Shown piece by piece: positions 27,813-36,807 of a stretch of DNA of 64,000 nucleotides; within the stretch, counting starts at the first letter, position 1, and the number at the start of each line of letters is the position of its first letter. Under the pieces are notes generated by a model. That model saw only the letters and a program-made list of their open reading frames with translations. It was not told the DNA's origin and ran no database searches. A program made the translations under genes and the position numbers. Source of the stretch: Mesobacillus jeotgali (GTDB lineage: Bacteria; Bacillota; Bacilli; Bacillales; Cytobacillaceae); contig NZ_CP134494.1 of NCBI RefSeq assembly GCF_031759225.1, positions 4,276,501 through 4,340,500 on the forward strand, given 5' to 3'.

Positions 27813-28643
27813 ATGAGAAGTATATCGCTTTTATTCCTCTGTTTGATTTTGCTGGTAATTGCCGGTTGTGAGAGCCACAGAGCTGGGCCTGCTTTTGTTT
27901 TAACGGAAGATTTCATCATTATCGCTCATAGAGGGGCATCGGCTTACGCGCCTGAACATACATTGCCTGCGTATGATCTGGCGGTGCACTCGGGTGCCGA
28001 TTATATTGAAATCGACCTGCAGATGACAAAAGACGGGGAATTGATTGCCCTGCATGATTCGGAGGTAGACCGGACGACGAATGGCTCGGGCCTGGCAAAT
28101 GCGCATCCTCTGGATAAAATTAAGGCGCTGAATGCAGGTTCGTGGTTTAATGAGCAGTATCCGCAGCTCGCCAACCCTGCATATGAAAATGTCGAGATCC
28201 CTACACTCGAGGAAATTTTTCAGCGTTATGGGACTGCCGCGAATTACTACATCGAAACCAAAGCACCAGGGATGGAAGAGAAATTAATCAAGCTGCTGAG
28301 GAAATATTCGCTGGTCCAGTCAAAATCAAAAGTCATCATTCATTCATTTCACAGCAAAAGCCTGAGGAAAATCCACAAGCTTGAACCGGGAATTCCACTA
28401 ATCCAGCTATACAAATATTCAGATAAGGCGAGATTGACAGACACTGAGATTAGGTCGCTAAAAAAATATGCGTCTGGAATCGGAGTCAACTTCGGGAAGG
28501 TGGATGAAGATTATATTAAAAAAGCTCATCGTCATGGGTTGGCGGTCCATCTTTTCACTGTTAATACCGATGAAGAGCTTCAACATGCTGTTGAGGTTGG
28601 AGCGGATGGAGTGTTTACTGATTTTCCGAAAAAAAGTCCGTGA
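27813..28643 (+). CDS. glpQ: Glycerophosphodiester phosphodiesterase lipoprotein
   Basis: The 276-residue protein has a lipobox LVIAGC and a GDPD TIM barrel: IIAHRGASAYAPEHT (catalytic His-Arg and Glu), YIEIDLQMTKDGELIALHD, and VHLFTVNTDEELQHAV near the end. It splits glycerophosphodiesters outside the cell to glycerol-3-phosphate and an alcohol. The divergent ugp operon is a natural importer of the product. GTGAGGG precedes the ATG. The terminator follows at 28673. I use glpQ as the functional name; orthology to one specific Bacillus paralogue is not tested. Confidence 0.9.
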   Translation: MRSISLLFLCLILLVIAGCESHRAGPAFVLTEDFIIIAHRGASAYAPEHTLPAYDLAVHSGADYIEIDLQMTKDGELIALHDSEVDRTTNGSGLANAHPLDKIKALNAGSWFNEQYPQLANPAYENVEIPTLEEIFQRYGTAANYYIETKAPGMEEKLIKLLRKYSLVQSKSKVIIHSFHSKSLRKIHKLEPGIPLIQLYKYSDKARLTDTEIRSLKKYASGIGVNFGKVDEDYIKKAHRHGLAVHLFTVNTDEELQHAVEVGADGVFTDFPKKSP

Positions 28644-28672
28644 TATGATTCTAAATCTAGCCGAAAAATAAT

Positions 28673-28699
28673 AACCACCCGTGAGAACGGGTGGTTTTC
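28673..28699 (+). terminator. Terminator of the glycerophosphodiesterase gene
   Basis: AACCACCCGT/ACGGGTGGTT with a 4-nt loop, followed by TTCTC. Confidence 0.75.
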
Positions 28700-28749
28700 T
28701 CTGCGGCTGAAAGCCTTTGTTACTGACCAAACCCTAAAGGGCTACTGAA

Positions 28750-29355
28750 AGGTTCGCCAATTGTACTACTTCTACTGGCCAGACCTCAAAGGCCTTCTCC
28801 CCTTCTAACTTCGTTTCTTTTTCTTCACTTCTTCTCCTGTGAATGGATCAATGTATTCCATCATCGTTAATTGCTCTGCGACTATATCATCTTGTATTTG
28901 ATTTCGAATGTAATCTTGTATTACCTTTTTGTTTCTTCCAACGGTATCGACATAATAACCTGTACACCAGAATTTTCGATTTCCATATCTGTATTTCAGG
29001 TTTGCGTGCCGATCAAATATCATTAAACTACTTTTTCCTTTTAAGTAACCGACAAATGAGGAGACACTTATTTTAGGCGGTATACTCACTAACATATGTA
29101 CGTGGTCCTTACAAGCTGTCGCTTCGATTATTTCTACACCTTTTCTTTCACATAATGTGCGTAGTATTTCTCCAATATCTTTTTTGATTTTCCCATAAAT
29201 GATCTGTCTCCTATACTTTGGGGCGAATACGATGTGATACTTACAATTCCAGGTAGTGTGTGCTAAACTGTTATTGTCTTTAGACATAGGACTTCCTCCG
29301 TGCAGATATTTTTGGTTGGCGAACCAAAAAATATTTTAGCACCGTGGGGAAGTTT
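28750..29355 (-). mobile_element. IS200/IS605-type insertion sequence (TnpA only)
   Basis: The element has one Y1 transposase gene and no TnpB. The right end has a small hairpin, GGCC...GGCC, at 28777-28794. The left end has ATATTTTTGGTT pairing with AACCAAAAAATAT (29306-29334). GGTTCGCCAA occurs at both ends. Such elements have no inverted terminal repeats, so limits are approximate. It lies between two terminators in a non-coding stretch and breaks no visible gene. Confidence 0.75.
28805..29287 (-). CDS. tnpA: IS200/IS605 family Y1 (HUH) transposase
   Basis: The 160-residue protein has KYHIVFAPKYRR near the N-terminus, the HUH motif HVHML (~62-66), SSFVGYLKGKSSL, and YYVDTVGRNKKVIQDYI containing the catalytic tyrosine. 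Full length for the family. It cuts and joins single-stranded ends. Its GGAGGAAGT ribosome site (29291-29299) lies in one arm of an outer stem formed with 29339-29353, so its own leader can hide it and keep expression low, as known for IS200. Confidence 0.9.
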   Translation of the reverse strand: MSKDNNSLAHTTWNCKYHIVFAPKYRRQIIYGKIKKDIGEILRTLCERKGVEIIEATACKDHVHMLVSIPPKISVSSFVGYLKGKSSLMIFDRHANLKYRYGNRKFWCTGYYVDTVGRNKKVIQDYIRNQIQDDIVAEQLTMMEYIDPFTGEEVKKKKRS

Positions 29356-29383
29356 TTTTAATACCACGCTGAAAGCTTTTTGG

Positions 29384-29409
29384 AACCCCAGGCATAGCCC
29401 GGGGTTTTC
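29384..29409 (+). terminator. GC-rich hairpin after the IS element
   Basis: AACCCC.GGC/GCC.GGGGTT with one mismatch, followed by TTCATTT. No plus-strand gene ends here, so it may be old or insulate the IS. Confidence 0.45.
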
Positions 29410-29423
29410 ATTTCCACAATAAA

Positions 29424-29463
29424 AATGCTCCTGATCTGATGCCAGGAGCATTCCTTTCTTTTT
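29424..29463 (+). terminator. Terminator-like hairpin
   Basis: AATGCTCCTG/CAGGAGCATT with a 9-nt loop, then CCTTTCTTTTTT. It may be the original end of transcription from the glycerophosphodiesterase side before the IS arrived. Confidence 0.55.
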
Positions 29464-29610
29464 TATGGTTGCCGGTCCGCTGCTTTTCCCAATTTCAAGC
29501 TCAAATCGTCCAACTTTTTTGAAGTTGTCCTCTCGACTCGAATTGTGCATTAAGCATTCTGTGCTGCCATAGCGGCTAAAACCTATTTATAACTCTCTTC
29601 ATCTAACGCC

Positions 29611-30402
29611 CTATAGTTGAATATTCCCTACCTCATCAAGCATGGCTCCCCATTCTTCATAAGAACGCAAGTAAATATGGACAGGTCTCTCTGAGTCTTC
29701 TGAGTATTCCACCACCCAAATTCCTTTTGATGACGGCAGGAAGAACATGATATTCGTGAGCATTGGGTCAGCTTCCAGGGTAGGCAGATTAAATAATGAA
29801 ATATTATTTAACGACCATTGCTTCGAACCCAGCGCGTTTATGAATTCGTTGAAAGCTTCATTTTCCTCTGATGACAAATATGCATAAGCTTCGAGTTTGG
29901 ATAGATTGCTTTTATCACTTAGCAAATCAAAATCCTGCTCAGTCAATTGGAATGACATGCCATCTACAAAATTAATATTAGTAAAAGAATAATATTCTTT
30001 TATGTGGGATGGCAGTTCCTCTGATGTTATGTATGCAAATTCATGAATGATATCCCGGTCGATCAAGTGGGAAAGCCAGGTGTTTTCATCCATTTTATGA
30101 ATCATTAATATATGCTGTTCCGGTACATGCGAGCAGCGGATCATCCACTGGGATTCTACATACGATTCAATGAAGGTTTCCATCTCCTCGCTGATTGGAG
30201 CTTCGTTATTCGCTTCCCTTTCATAGTCCCATATTTGCTTCAGCATCAATTGATGGATCGTAGCCTGCATTACAGATTGCCAATTTTCAGGCGTCACGCT
30301 TTCCATAGACGACTCCGCTATTCCCTTCCCCACTTCCGGATAACCGCAAAATGTCACTAGTAATGCCAGTTCTTCCGTTGTACATGCCAAAAGAGGCTTC
30401 AT
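29611..30402 (-). CDS. Hypothetical protein, possible type VII secretion chaperone
   Basis: A ~263-residue soluble protein, last gene of the toxin-type operon. The N-terminal half is helical (TTEELALLVTFCGYPEVGKG, then IHQLMLKQIWDYEREA); the second half is mixed beta (FFLPSSKGIWVVEYSEDSERPVHIYLRSYEEW). That layout resembles EspG-like or DUF5081-type adaptors next to ESX/LXG substrates; this is my inference and the family is not firmly recognised. The start at 30402 has AAGAAGGA ten bases upstream; a GTG three codons earlier is the alternative. About 90 bp separate it from the third membrane paralogue. Confidence 0.45.
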   Translation of the reverse strand: MKPLLACTTEELALLVTFCGYPEVGKGIAESSMESVTPENWQSVMQATIHQLMLKQIWDYEREANNEAPISEEMETFIESYVESQWMIRCSHVPEQHILMIHKMDENTWLSHLIDRDIIHEFAYITSEELPSHIKEYYSFTNINFVDGMSFQLTEQDFDLLSDKSNLSKLEAYAYLSSEENEAFNEFINALGSKQWSLNNISLFNLPTLEADPMLTNIMFFLPSSKGIWVVEYSEDSERPVHIYLRSYEEWGAMLDEVGNIQL

Positions 30403-30490
30403 CCCTTCCACATCCTTCTTATATAAAATGAATAAGTAATTATCTCTAAAAAAGTCTGTTGATTTTGCGCTCTCTCGGAAATAGCTTTAG

Positions 30491-30829
30491 CTATAGAAAG
30501 ATTGAACGCAAAGCAATACTAATAATATTAAAAATGATGACTCCAGCAATTCCGAACAGAATTAAAAATAACAACATAAAAATCTTTCTAAAAAACCAGT
30601 TGACCCTATACAACTTTTTATAAATGAACGGCCCTACTCCTACTGTTATGGTTAATAGAGAATTAATGGTCTTTTCATAGGGTGTTGAGGGATTCTCAAA
30701 GATTCCCCACTCATAATATTCAATTATAACTCTACCTAATATAAAGACTGCCGCACCATAGCCGCTTTGAAAGACAAACCACATTGCGATTGTTTTCTCT
30801 ATAAAAATTATTATTTCTTCAGCACTCAC
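30491..30829 (-). CDS. Three-helix membrane protein, candidate immunity paralogue 3
   Basis: A 112-residue integral membrane protein with three hydrophobic segments (~5-33, ~52-70, ~80-110) and the family signature EYYEWGIFENPSTPYEKTIN between the first two, then VGVGPFIYKKLYRVNW. It is very similar to its neighbours at 30875 and 31270 and to the copy at 34958. It lies downstream of the glycine-zipper protein, so protection of the membrane from that toxin is a reasonable inference. Not a family I can name. Confidence 0.6.
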   Translation of the reverse strand: MSAEEIIIFIEKTIAMWFVFQSGYGAAVFILGRVIIEYYEWGIFENPSTPYEKTINSLLTITVGVGPFIYKKLYRVNWFFRKIFMLLFLILFGIAGVIIFNIISIALRSIFL

Positions 30830-30874
30830 GCAGTAACCTTTCTCCTTTATCTTGTTAGTTACGCAACAGTTCAG

Positions 30875-31213
30875 TTAAAGGAATAATGAACGTAAAGCAA
30901 TACTAACAATCTGGTAAATGATGATTCCAACGATTCCGAACAGAATTAAAAATAGCAACATAAGAATCTTTCTGAATAACCAATTGACCTTGTATAGTTT
31001 TTTGTATACAAACGGACCTACTCCTGCTGTGACTGTAAGCAGGGTATTAATGGTCTTTTCATAGAGTGTTGATGGCTTTTCAAAAATCCCCCACTCATAA
31101 TACTCAATCATGACTCTCCCCACTAAAAGGACTGCCATCGCGTAGCCGCTTTGGAAAAGGAACCAAACAACTATTGTTTTCTCTATAAAATAAATTATTT
31201 CTTCAGTACTCAC
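30875..31213 (-). CDS. Three-helix membrane protein, candidate immunity paralogue 2
   Basis: A 112-residue paralogue of the flanking genes: MSTEEIIYFIEKTIVVWF, EYYEWGIFEKPSTLYEKTIN, AGVGPFVYKKLYKVNW, and a last helix ending RSLFL. It is closest to the copy at 30491, which suggests a recent tandem duplication. Gaps on both sides are 45-60 bp with no terminator, consistent with one transcript. Confidence 0.6.
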   Translation of the reverse strand: MSTEEIIYFIEKTIVVWFLFQSGYAMAVLLVGRVMIEYYEWGIFEKPSTLYEKTINTLLTVTAGVGPFVYKKLYKVNWLFRKILMLLFLILFGIVGIIIYQIVSIALRSLFL

Positions 31214-31269
31214 ACCATTTCTCCCTAGGTATTATTCAAAAAAATAATTGTATAGTTTGATATAAATTT

Positions 31270-31602
31270 TTAAAGGAGTAATGAACGTAATACAATACTA
31301 ACAATCTGATAAATAATAACCCCTATAATCACAAATAATACCAAAAAGGCCAGCATTAGAATTTTTCTAATTAGCCAGTTATACTTATTTAATTTTTTAT
31401 AGACAAAAGGACCAACTCCTACTGTTACCATTAATAATGTGTTTATAATCTTTTCATAAGAAGTTGATGGATTTTCGAAAATTCCCCATTCATAGTATTC
31501 AATCATAGTATTCCCAATTAATAAGACAGAAATTGAATAGCCAATCTGGAATATAAACCAAATGACTACTGCTTTTTCAACAAATAAAATTGTTTCTTCC
31601 AT
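31270..31602 (-). CDS. Three-helix membrane protein, candidate immunity paralogue 1
   Basis: A 110-residue member nearest the toxin-like gene. The signature EYYEWGIFENPSTSYEKIIN and VGVGPFVYKKLNKYNW are conserved. I start at ATG 31602 because MEETILFVEK aligns with the paralogues' first residues; a GTG five codons earlier sits on the AAAGG site. The stop of the toxin-like gene is about 30 bp upstream. Confidence 0.6.
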   Translation of the reverse strand: MEETILFVEKAVVIWFIFQIGYSISVLLIGNTMIEYYEWGIFENPSTSYEKIINTLLMVTVGVGPFVYKKLNKYNWLIRKILMLAFLVLFVIIGVIIYQIVSIVLRSLLL

Positions 31603-31634
31603 TTTCTCTCTTTCCACCTTTAGTTCAATTTAGA

Positions 31635-32864
31635 TCAATTAAACCAGCTTGTAATAGACTTTTTCCATTCGGATATTTTTGGACCTACAGAAACGTCGAG
31701 CTTTTTTGCAAAACTGCCACCAACGTCTTTAATTTGGTCTCCCCACTTTACACTGACTACACCGCCGACAAAACCACCTACTGCTCCTCCAATAACAGTC
31801 CCGACCGGTCCACCTAAACTGCCTATTACAGCACCTGCTTTTGCCCCAGCCCCGATGGCAGCCATATCTAAAGCAAGGCCACTCACTGCTCTTCCTGCAC
31901 TCTCAAAAACTCCCTTATTACCACTATTATATGAGTCATTAAATTCAGCTACACTGGCAATAAGGGTAATCCCCGTACTTACAACAGGAATTCCTCTCCC
32001 TACCTTCGCGAACCCTTTCGCTTCAGCTACGGACTTTAACATCCCTTTGGTCCCCATATCAATTCTTTCATGAACGGACTTCATTAGATATTCAGCCCTC
32101 ATGAAGTTTGCGTTTTTCGGGAAGCCTGCAACATGTTTAAGTATAGCTGAAGGATTATTATATGAGGAAACGATTTTGTGCAGTTGCTTTGTCACAGGGT
32201 TGCTTGGAGTCGATTTTGCAAAGTCATATAGGAATTTAGCGGTTTTAGAGCTGTACTTCCCTTTACTGGTCCATGAGGCATCAGCTCCGACTGAAAATTT
32301 ATATCCTCCTTTTAATTTTTGCCAAAGTGAAGGTTTTCCTCCAAAATAATGTATACGCAGCTTTTTGCCAACAGCAAATGCCGTTGCCATTGAAGTCAGT
32401 TGCGAGCCTATAAGTGCTGCATCCATCAATCCCATCTTTTCATTAAGTGAACCAAAGTAACTTAGAATTTCATCAAAGGTGGATTTTTTCTTCTCTGCTT
32501 TTGTCACTGCTTTTTCTATGGCTTTAACGCCGGGGTTGTTCCCGGCTGACAAACCGAAACCTTTATTCCATGAAGAAATAAGTGAAACAGCCCTCTTGTT
32601 CACACTATTTTCTGCAAGTGTATATGAATTAACAGATTGGTTAACGAATGAGCTCAACTCATTCAACCTTCGTTCGATCCTTCCCACGGAACTCCCTGCT
32701 TTAGCAAGATTTGCACTGATTCCGCGACGGGATGAGATCCTTCCATCCAGACCTCCTTTTACCCGAGCTACACCATGCTGCATGTGTCCGACCTGTGCTG
32801 CAAGTCGCCTGACCTCTGGATTAAGCGTTTGAACAAAACCACCCTTAAATTTTATTGACTGCAT
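31635..32864 (-). CDS. Putative type VII secreted glycine-zipper (pore-forming) toxin
   Basis: A 409-residue protein without a Sec signal. Residues ~1-95 are helical with regular Leu/Ile/Val and polar spacing, as in WXG/LXG-type N-termini of ESX substrates. The middle (~100-320) is not recognised. Residues ~330-375 form a hydrophobic glycine-zipper (IGAGAKAGAVIGSLGG, then VIGGAVGGFVGGVVSV), flanked by a short charged tail. Known LXG toxins of this type (TelE, TspA) depolarise membranes and are matched by polytopic immunity proteins. Here three tandem membrane paralogues follow. The assignment is inference from architecture and context; no secretion machinery gene is in the window. Confidence 0.55.
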   Translation of the reverse strand: MQSIKFKGGFVQTLNPEVRRLAAQVGHMQHGVARVKGGLDGRISSRRGISANLAKAGSSVGRIERRLNELSSFVNQSVNSYTLAENSVNKRAVSLISSWNKGFGLSAGNNPGVKAIEKAVTKAEKKKSTFDEILSYFGSLNEKMGLMDAALIGSQLTSMATAFAVGKKLRIHYFGGKPSLWQKLKGGYKFSVGADASWTSKGKYSSKTAKFLYDFAKSTPSNPVTKQLHKIVSSYNNPSAILKHVAGFPKNANFMRAEYLMKSVHERIDMGTKGMLKSVAEAKGFAKVGRGIPVVSTGITLIASVAEFNDSYNSGNKGVFESAGRAVSGLALDMAAIGAGAKAGAVIGSLGGPVGTVIGGAVGGFVGGVVSVKWGDQIKDVGGSFAKKLDVSVGPKISEWKKSITSWFN

Positions 32865-32906
32865 ACTACTGGAGGCACCCCTTCATTTTTAATTCCTTTT
32901 AGAAAA

Positions 32907-32956
32907 ATTAGGTAATTAACAATAATATCCTACATAATTGATGTCCTCGTCAAATG
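32907..32956 (-). promoter_or_regulatory. Upstream region of the toxin gene, duplicated at 35.5 kb
   Basis: About 50 bp (ATTAGGTAATTA, AATAATATCCTA, then CTCGTCAAAT) matches 35478-35526 with few changes. Its position ~45 bp before the toxin start in one locus and before a remnant in the other suggests a shared promoter region. Confidence 0.55.
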
Positions 32957-32996
32957 AAAGCATTAATGAAATACCTTTATATATTAACCTTGATTA

Positions 32997-33028
32997 ATTG
33001 GCCTCCATAAGAGCCAATAGTCTTTTTT
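32997..33028 (+). terminator. Plus-strand terminator-like hairpin with no upstream plus gene
   Basis: ATTGGCCTC/GAGCCAAT (one bulge) followed by AGTCTTTTTTT. All nearby genes are on the minus strand, so what it terminates is unclear. Confidence 0.4.
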
Positions 33029-33101
33029 TAGGGAAATGGCCTTTAAGCAACATATTTTTTGGAAAAATCAACAATGAATCATTGTAAAAATATTTCTATA
33101 A

Positions 33102-33140
33102 ACAAAAAAGACCAAAAAGCAATCCCTGCACTTTGGTCTT
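33102..33140 (-). terminator. Terminator of glpK
   Basis: On the minus strand AAGACCAAA pairs with TTTGGTCTT across a 15-nt loop and runs into TTTT. Confidence 0.7.
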
Positions 33141-33169
33141 CTCATTATAAATAGTGGCGTCCAAATCTA

Positions 33170-34675
<1,506 letters not shown>

Positions 34676-34681
34676 TTAATC

Positions 34682-34753
34682 AAAAAAGAGAATCCATACA
34701 GAAGCTGGCCCAATAACAGGACTTGTCTGTGTGATTCTCCCCGACTCCATCAC
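34682..34753 (-). promoter_or_regulatory. Leader terminator/antiterminator of glpK (GlpP-type, inferred)
   Basis: On the minus strand: GTGATGGAGTCG, then GAGAATC.CACAGA pairing with TCTGTA..GATTCTC, then TTTTTT, 22 bases before the start codon. The motif and layout match the ugp leader at 27647-27712, which points to one RNA-binding antiterminator for both. Confidence 0.7.
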
Positions 34754-34957
34754 GATATTTAACTTAATTGCAGTATACATTACACAGAAACCGCTTTCAA
34801 TAATTTTGGTGTTGGATTCGAATTTTTTCGCCCATTCTTGGATTTTTTCCATACCAGGCTTCTACGCAATCCGTCGTACTTGTAAGTTTCATCAATTCAC
34901 TTTCCATACTATGGATTTGTTCAAATAAAGTTTTATACTAGCTGCTTCTAAACATTA

Positions 34958-35290
34958 TTAAAAGATTTTATTGATGACACCCATGACCACTTCATAAAAT
35001 ATAATGCTTCCTATGAACATAGCCAAAACAGATCCCAGCATATACAATTTTCTCTTCCACCATGGATATTTTAACAACTTCTTATAAATATAAGGACCGA
35101 CTCCAATTAATAAGAAGCCCATAATAAAATTCACTGTTTGCTGGTAGATTGTGGCCGGGTTCTCATAGGTGCCCCACTCATAATATTCCATCATTACATT
35201 GCCAAGTACTAAAATTAACAGACTATACGAAATCTGAGCAATAAACCACATGACTATAACAGCGTCGAGGTAAAAAAGAAATTCATCCAT
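34958..35290 (-). CDS. Three-helix membrane protein, orphan fourth immunity paralogue
   Basis: A 110-residue member of the same family as the three genes at 30.5-31.6 kb: MMEYYEWGTYENPATIYQQTVN, then GVGPYIYKKLLKYPWW and a last hydrophobic helix. More diverged than the tandem three. ATG at 35290 is chosen by alignment with paralogues; AAGGTGG lies eight bases before it. It stands alone downstream of a toxin-locus remnant (35358-35526), as expected for an immunity gene that outlived its toxin. Confidence 0.6.
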   Translation of the reverse strand: MDEFLFYLDAVIVMWFIAQISYSLLILVLGNVMMEYYEWGTYENPATIYQQTVNFIMGFLLIGVGPYIYKKLLKYPWWKRKLYMLGSVLAMFIGSIIFYEVVMGVINKIF

Positions 35291-35357
35291 ACTCAATTCC
35301 ACCTTATATACTCCACATTTTATTTAACAGCCTTGACTGACATCTCGATACTCATCG

Positions 35358-35456
35358 TCATAAGCACATTTTTCTCCCAGTCTTAATCTCATCTTCAAAT
35401 ATTGTGCTGGCAACACCACCTATCACGAATTCAATAGGACTCTTTATACCTGCCAT
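35358..35456 (-). pseudogene. 32-codon remnant in place of the toxin gene
   Basis: ATG at 35456 follows GGAG with a 6-nt spacer and reads MAGIKSPIEFVIGGVAST..., ending at TGA 35358. It sits where the toxin gene lies in the paralogous locus, directly after the duplicated 50-bp upstream region. M..IK....FV recalls the toxin's first residues. It is probably the collapsed toxin frame, though an independent short peptide cannot be excluded. Confidence 0.4.
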
Positions 35457-35477
35457 CCATAGCTCCTAACTAGAAAT

Positions 35478-35526
35478 ATAAGGTAATTGATTATAATATC
35501 CTATATTAGTAATGCCTTCGTCAAAT
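35478..35526 (-). repeat. Second copy of the toxin-gene upstream region
   Basis: ATAAGGTAATTG, TATAATATCCTATA and TTCGTCAAAT correspond in order and spacing to 32907-32956. The two are 2.5 kb apart, with glpK between them. Confidence 0.55.
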
Positions 35527-35569
35527 TGTATTCATTCTCTATTCATTTTTACTTTGAATTTTCAACGCT

Positions 35570-35596
35570 AAAAAGGACATCCTTAACAGATGTCCT
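35570..35596 (-). terminator. Terminator of the comK homologue
   Basis: AGGACATC/GATGTCCT with a 7-nt loop; TTTTT follows on the minus strand. 32 bp past the stop codon. Confidence 0.75.
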
Positions 35597-35627
35597 CTCA
35601 TGATAAAAACATGCCTATTGTAAAATT

Positions 35628-36176
35628 CTATTTAAGCGTATACCGCTTTATCCCTTCACCCTCAATCATCTCGATCCCTGTCTTTGATTCTACAAAAAAA
35701 GTTATATGTCCTTTTGAATTTTTAATCATCTTTTCTCTCAAGTCTTCTGCTTTTTTCCGTTTTTGATTAAAGGAGGATTCTTTCATTTGGATGACAACAT
35801 GATGGCCATAACTCATTTCTACTTCTGTTCTGCGAATTCCCAAGGCTTTTGTGTTTTTTACATGCATCAGAGAGAACCATATGCAGAAGTCATCGTTGTA
35901 TGACTTGGTGGGGAATAACCAGATTCCTAAATTACAGTTAACCTTGATCGGGCACATACTGACATTGCCCAGCAATCTTCTTGCACTTTTACGGCCTGTT
36001 TTAAAATCAGACCCAAGGCCAATCATCGTTTCATTGATGATTTCTATTGGTTTCATATCAATCAGGAATGTGTCCTCACCATGGATCACCCTGGCATATA
36101 GCTTCCCATTCTCATTATATTCCCCAGTCAATAACACCGTTTCTTCGTTGATTATGTAATCCGTTAGCACTTCCAT
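35628..36176 (-). CDS. comK: ComK-family competence transcription factor
   Basis: A 182-residue protein with the ComK layout: YIINEETVLLTGEYNENG near the start, FLIDMKPIEIINET, LGSDFKTGRKSARRLLG, CPIKVNCNLGIWLFPTKSY, and FSLMHVKNTKALG. In B. subtilis ComK drives DNA-uptake genes by binding paired AT-boxes (AAAA-N5-TTTT). The C-terminal half here is longer and more basic than I expect, with KKAEDLREKMIKNSKG. GAGGAGG precedes the ATG. It is divergent from a SigH-like sigma factor. Some genomes carry two comK copies; which this is cannot be told. Confidence 0.85.
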   Translation of the reverse strand: MEVLTDYIINEETVLLTGEYNENGKLYARVIHGEDTFLIDMKPIEIINETMIGLGSDFKTGRKSARRLLGNVSMCPIKVNCNLGIWLFPTKSYNDDFCIWFSLMHVKNTKALGIRRTEVEMSYGHHVVIQMKESSFNQKRKKAEDLREKMIKNSKGHITFFVESKTGIEMIEGEGIKRYTLK

Positions 36177-36219
36177 TCTTTATCCTCCTCATAAATCTAT
36201 TGATTATTTGATAAGAAAA

Positions 36220-36286
36220 GGTATACTAACATAGTTGGTATACCCAACGGATGTCCTCGGGAGTCAGCCACGACAATTCCCCGAGG
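36220..36286 (-). promoter_or_regulatory. Structured element upstream of comK
   Basis: Two GGTATAC repeats (36220-36226, 36237-36244) are followed by a CCTCGGG/CCCCGAGG hairpin (36255-36286) with an inner GTC/GAC stem. It lies 45-110 bases before the comK start and may be an operator, attenuator or mRNA leader fold. Confidence 0.4.
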
Positions 36287-36419
36287 GCTATTTTAATTTT
36301 TATGTAACGTCCATATCTCACCTCCCAAGTAACCCCTGCAGGTATAATTATATAAATTCTTCCTTTTATAAGTAAATCTGATTTATTTTACGTTCAGCTA
36401 GAATGAATCTTACGGAATA

Positions 36420-36448
36420 TTGTCAAAAAATCATTTTTTCAGTATAAT
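36420..36448 (+). promoter_or_regulatory. SigA-type promoter with ComK AT-box in its spacer
   Basis: TTGTCA at 36420-36425, a 17-bp spacer and TATAAT at 36443-36448 face the sigma-factor gene. AAAA-N5-TTTT lies at 36425-36437. Further AT-boxes occur at 36606-36618 and 36707-36719. The leader to the sigma gene would be ~350 nt. Confidence 0.55.
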
Positions 36449-36807
36449 ATATGTTCATTTCTGTAATTCGCTTTAATTTAAGGCTTTTTTTCTCGGAAAC
36501 CTTCTTTCCCACCCCTTTTTAATAGCCATCAATAGTGATAACTACTCTAAGTGAAGCCTAAAAAATATTTTCTTCAATAGACATACATTATTCACAATTC
36601 AAGGGAAAAATCATTTTTATACTCTTATTACATGAAATTGTCTAATAATTTCTGATATTTGATTTTTGGGTGCTAAACAGTCTCTTTATAGCGCTTTCTT
36701 GTATTCAAAATTGATTTTTCAAGAATGGCTCTGCTTCCACTTTCAAAGGTATCTTATAGCTACCCGGGAATATAAGTCAGTCGCGCGCGATCCAGGAAGG
36801 ATTGCAA

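Noticed and set aside
28458..28730. 90-codon minus-strand frame over the phosphodiesterase gene end
   Set aside because: Antisense to a strong lipoprotein phosphodiesterase and crosses its terminator.
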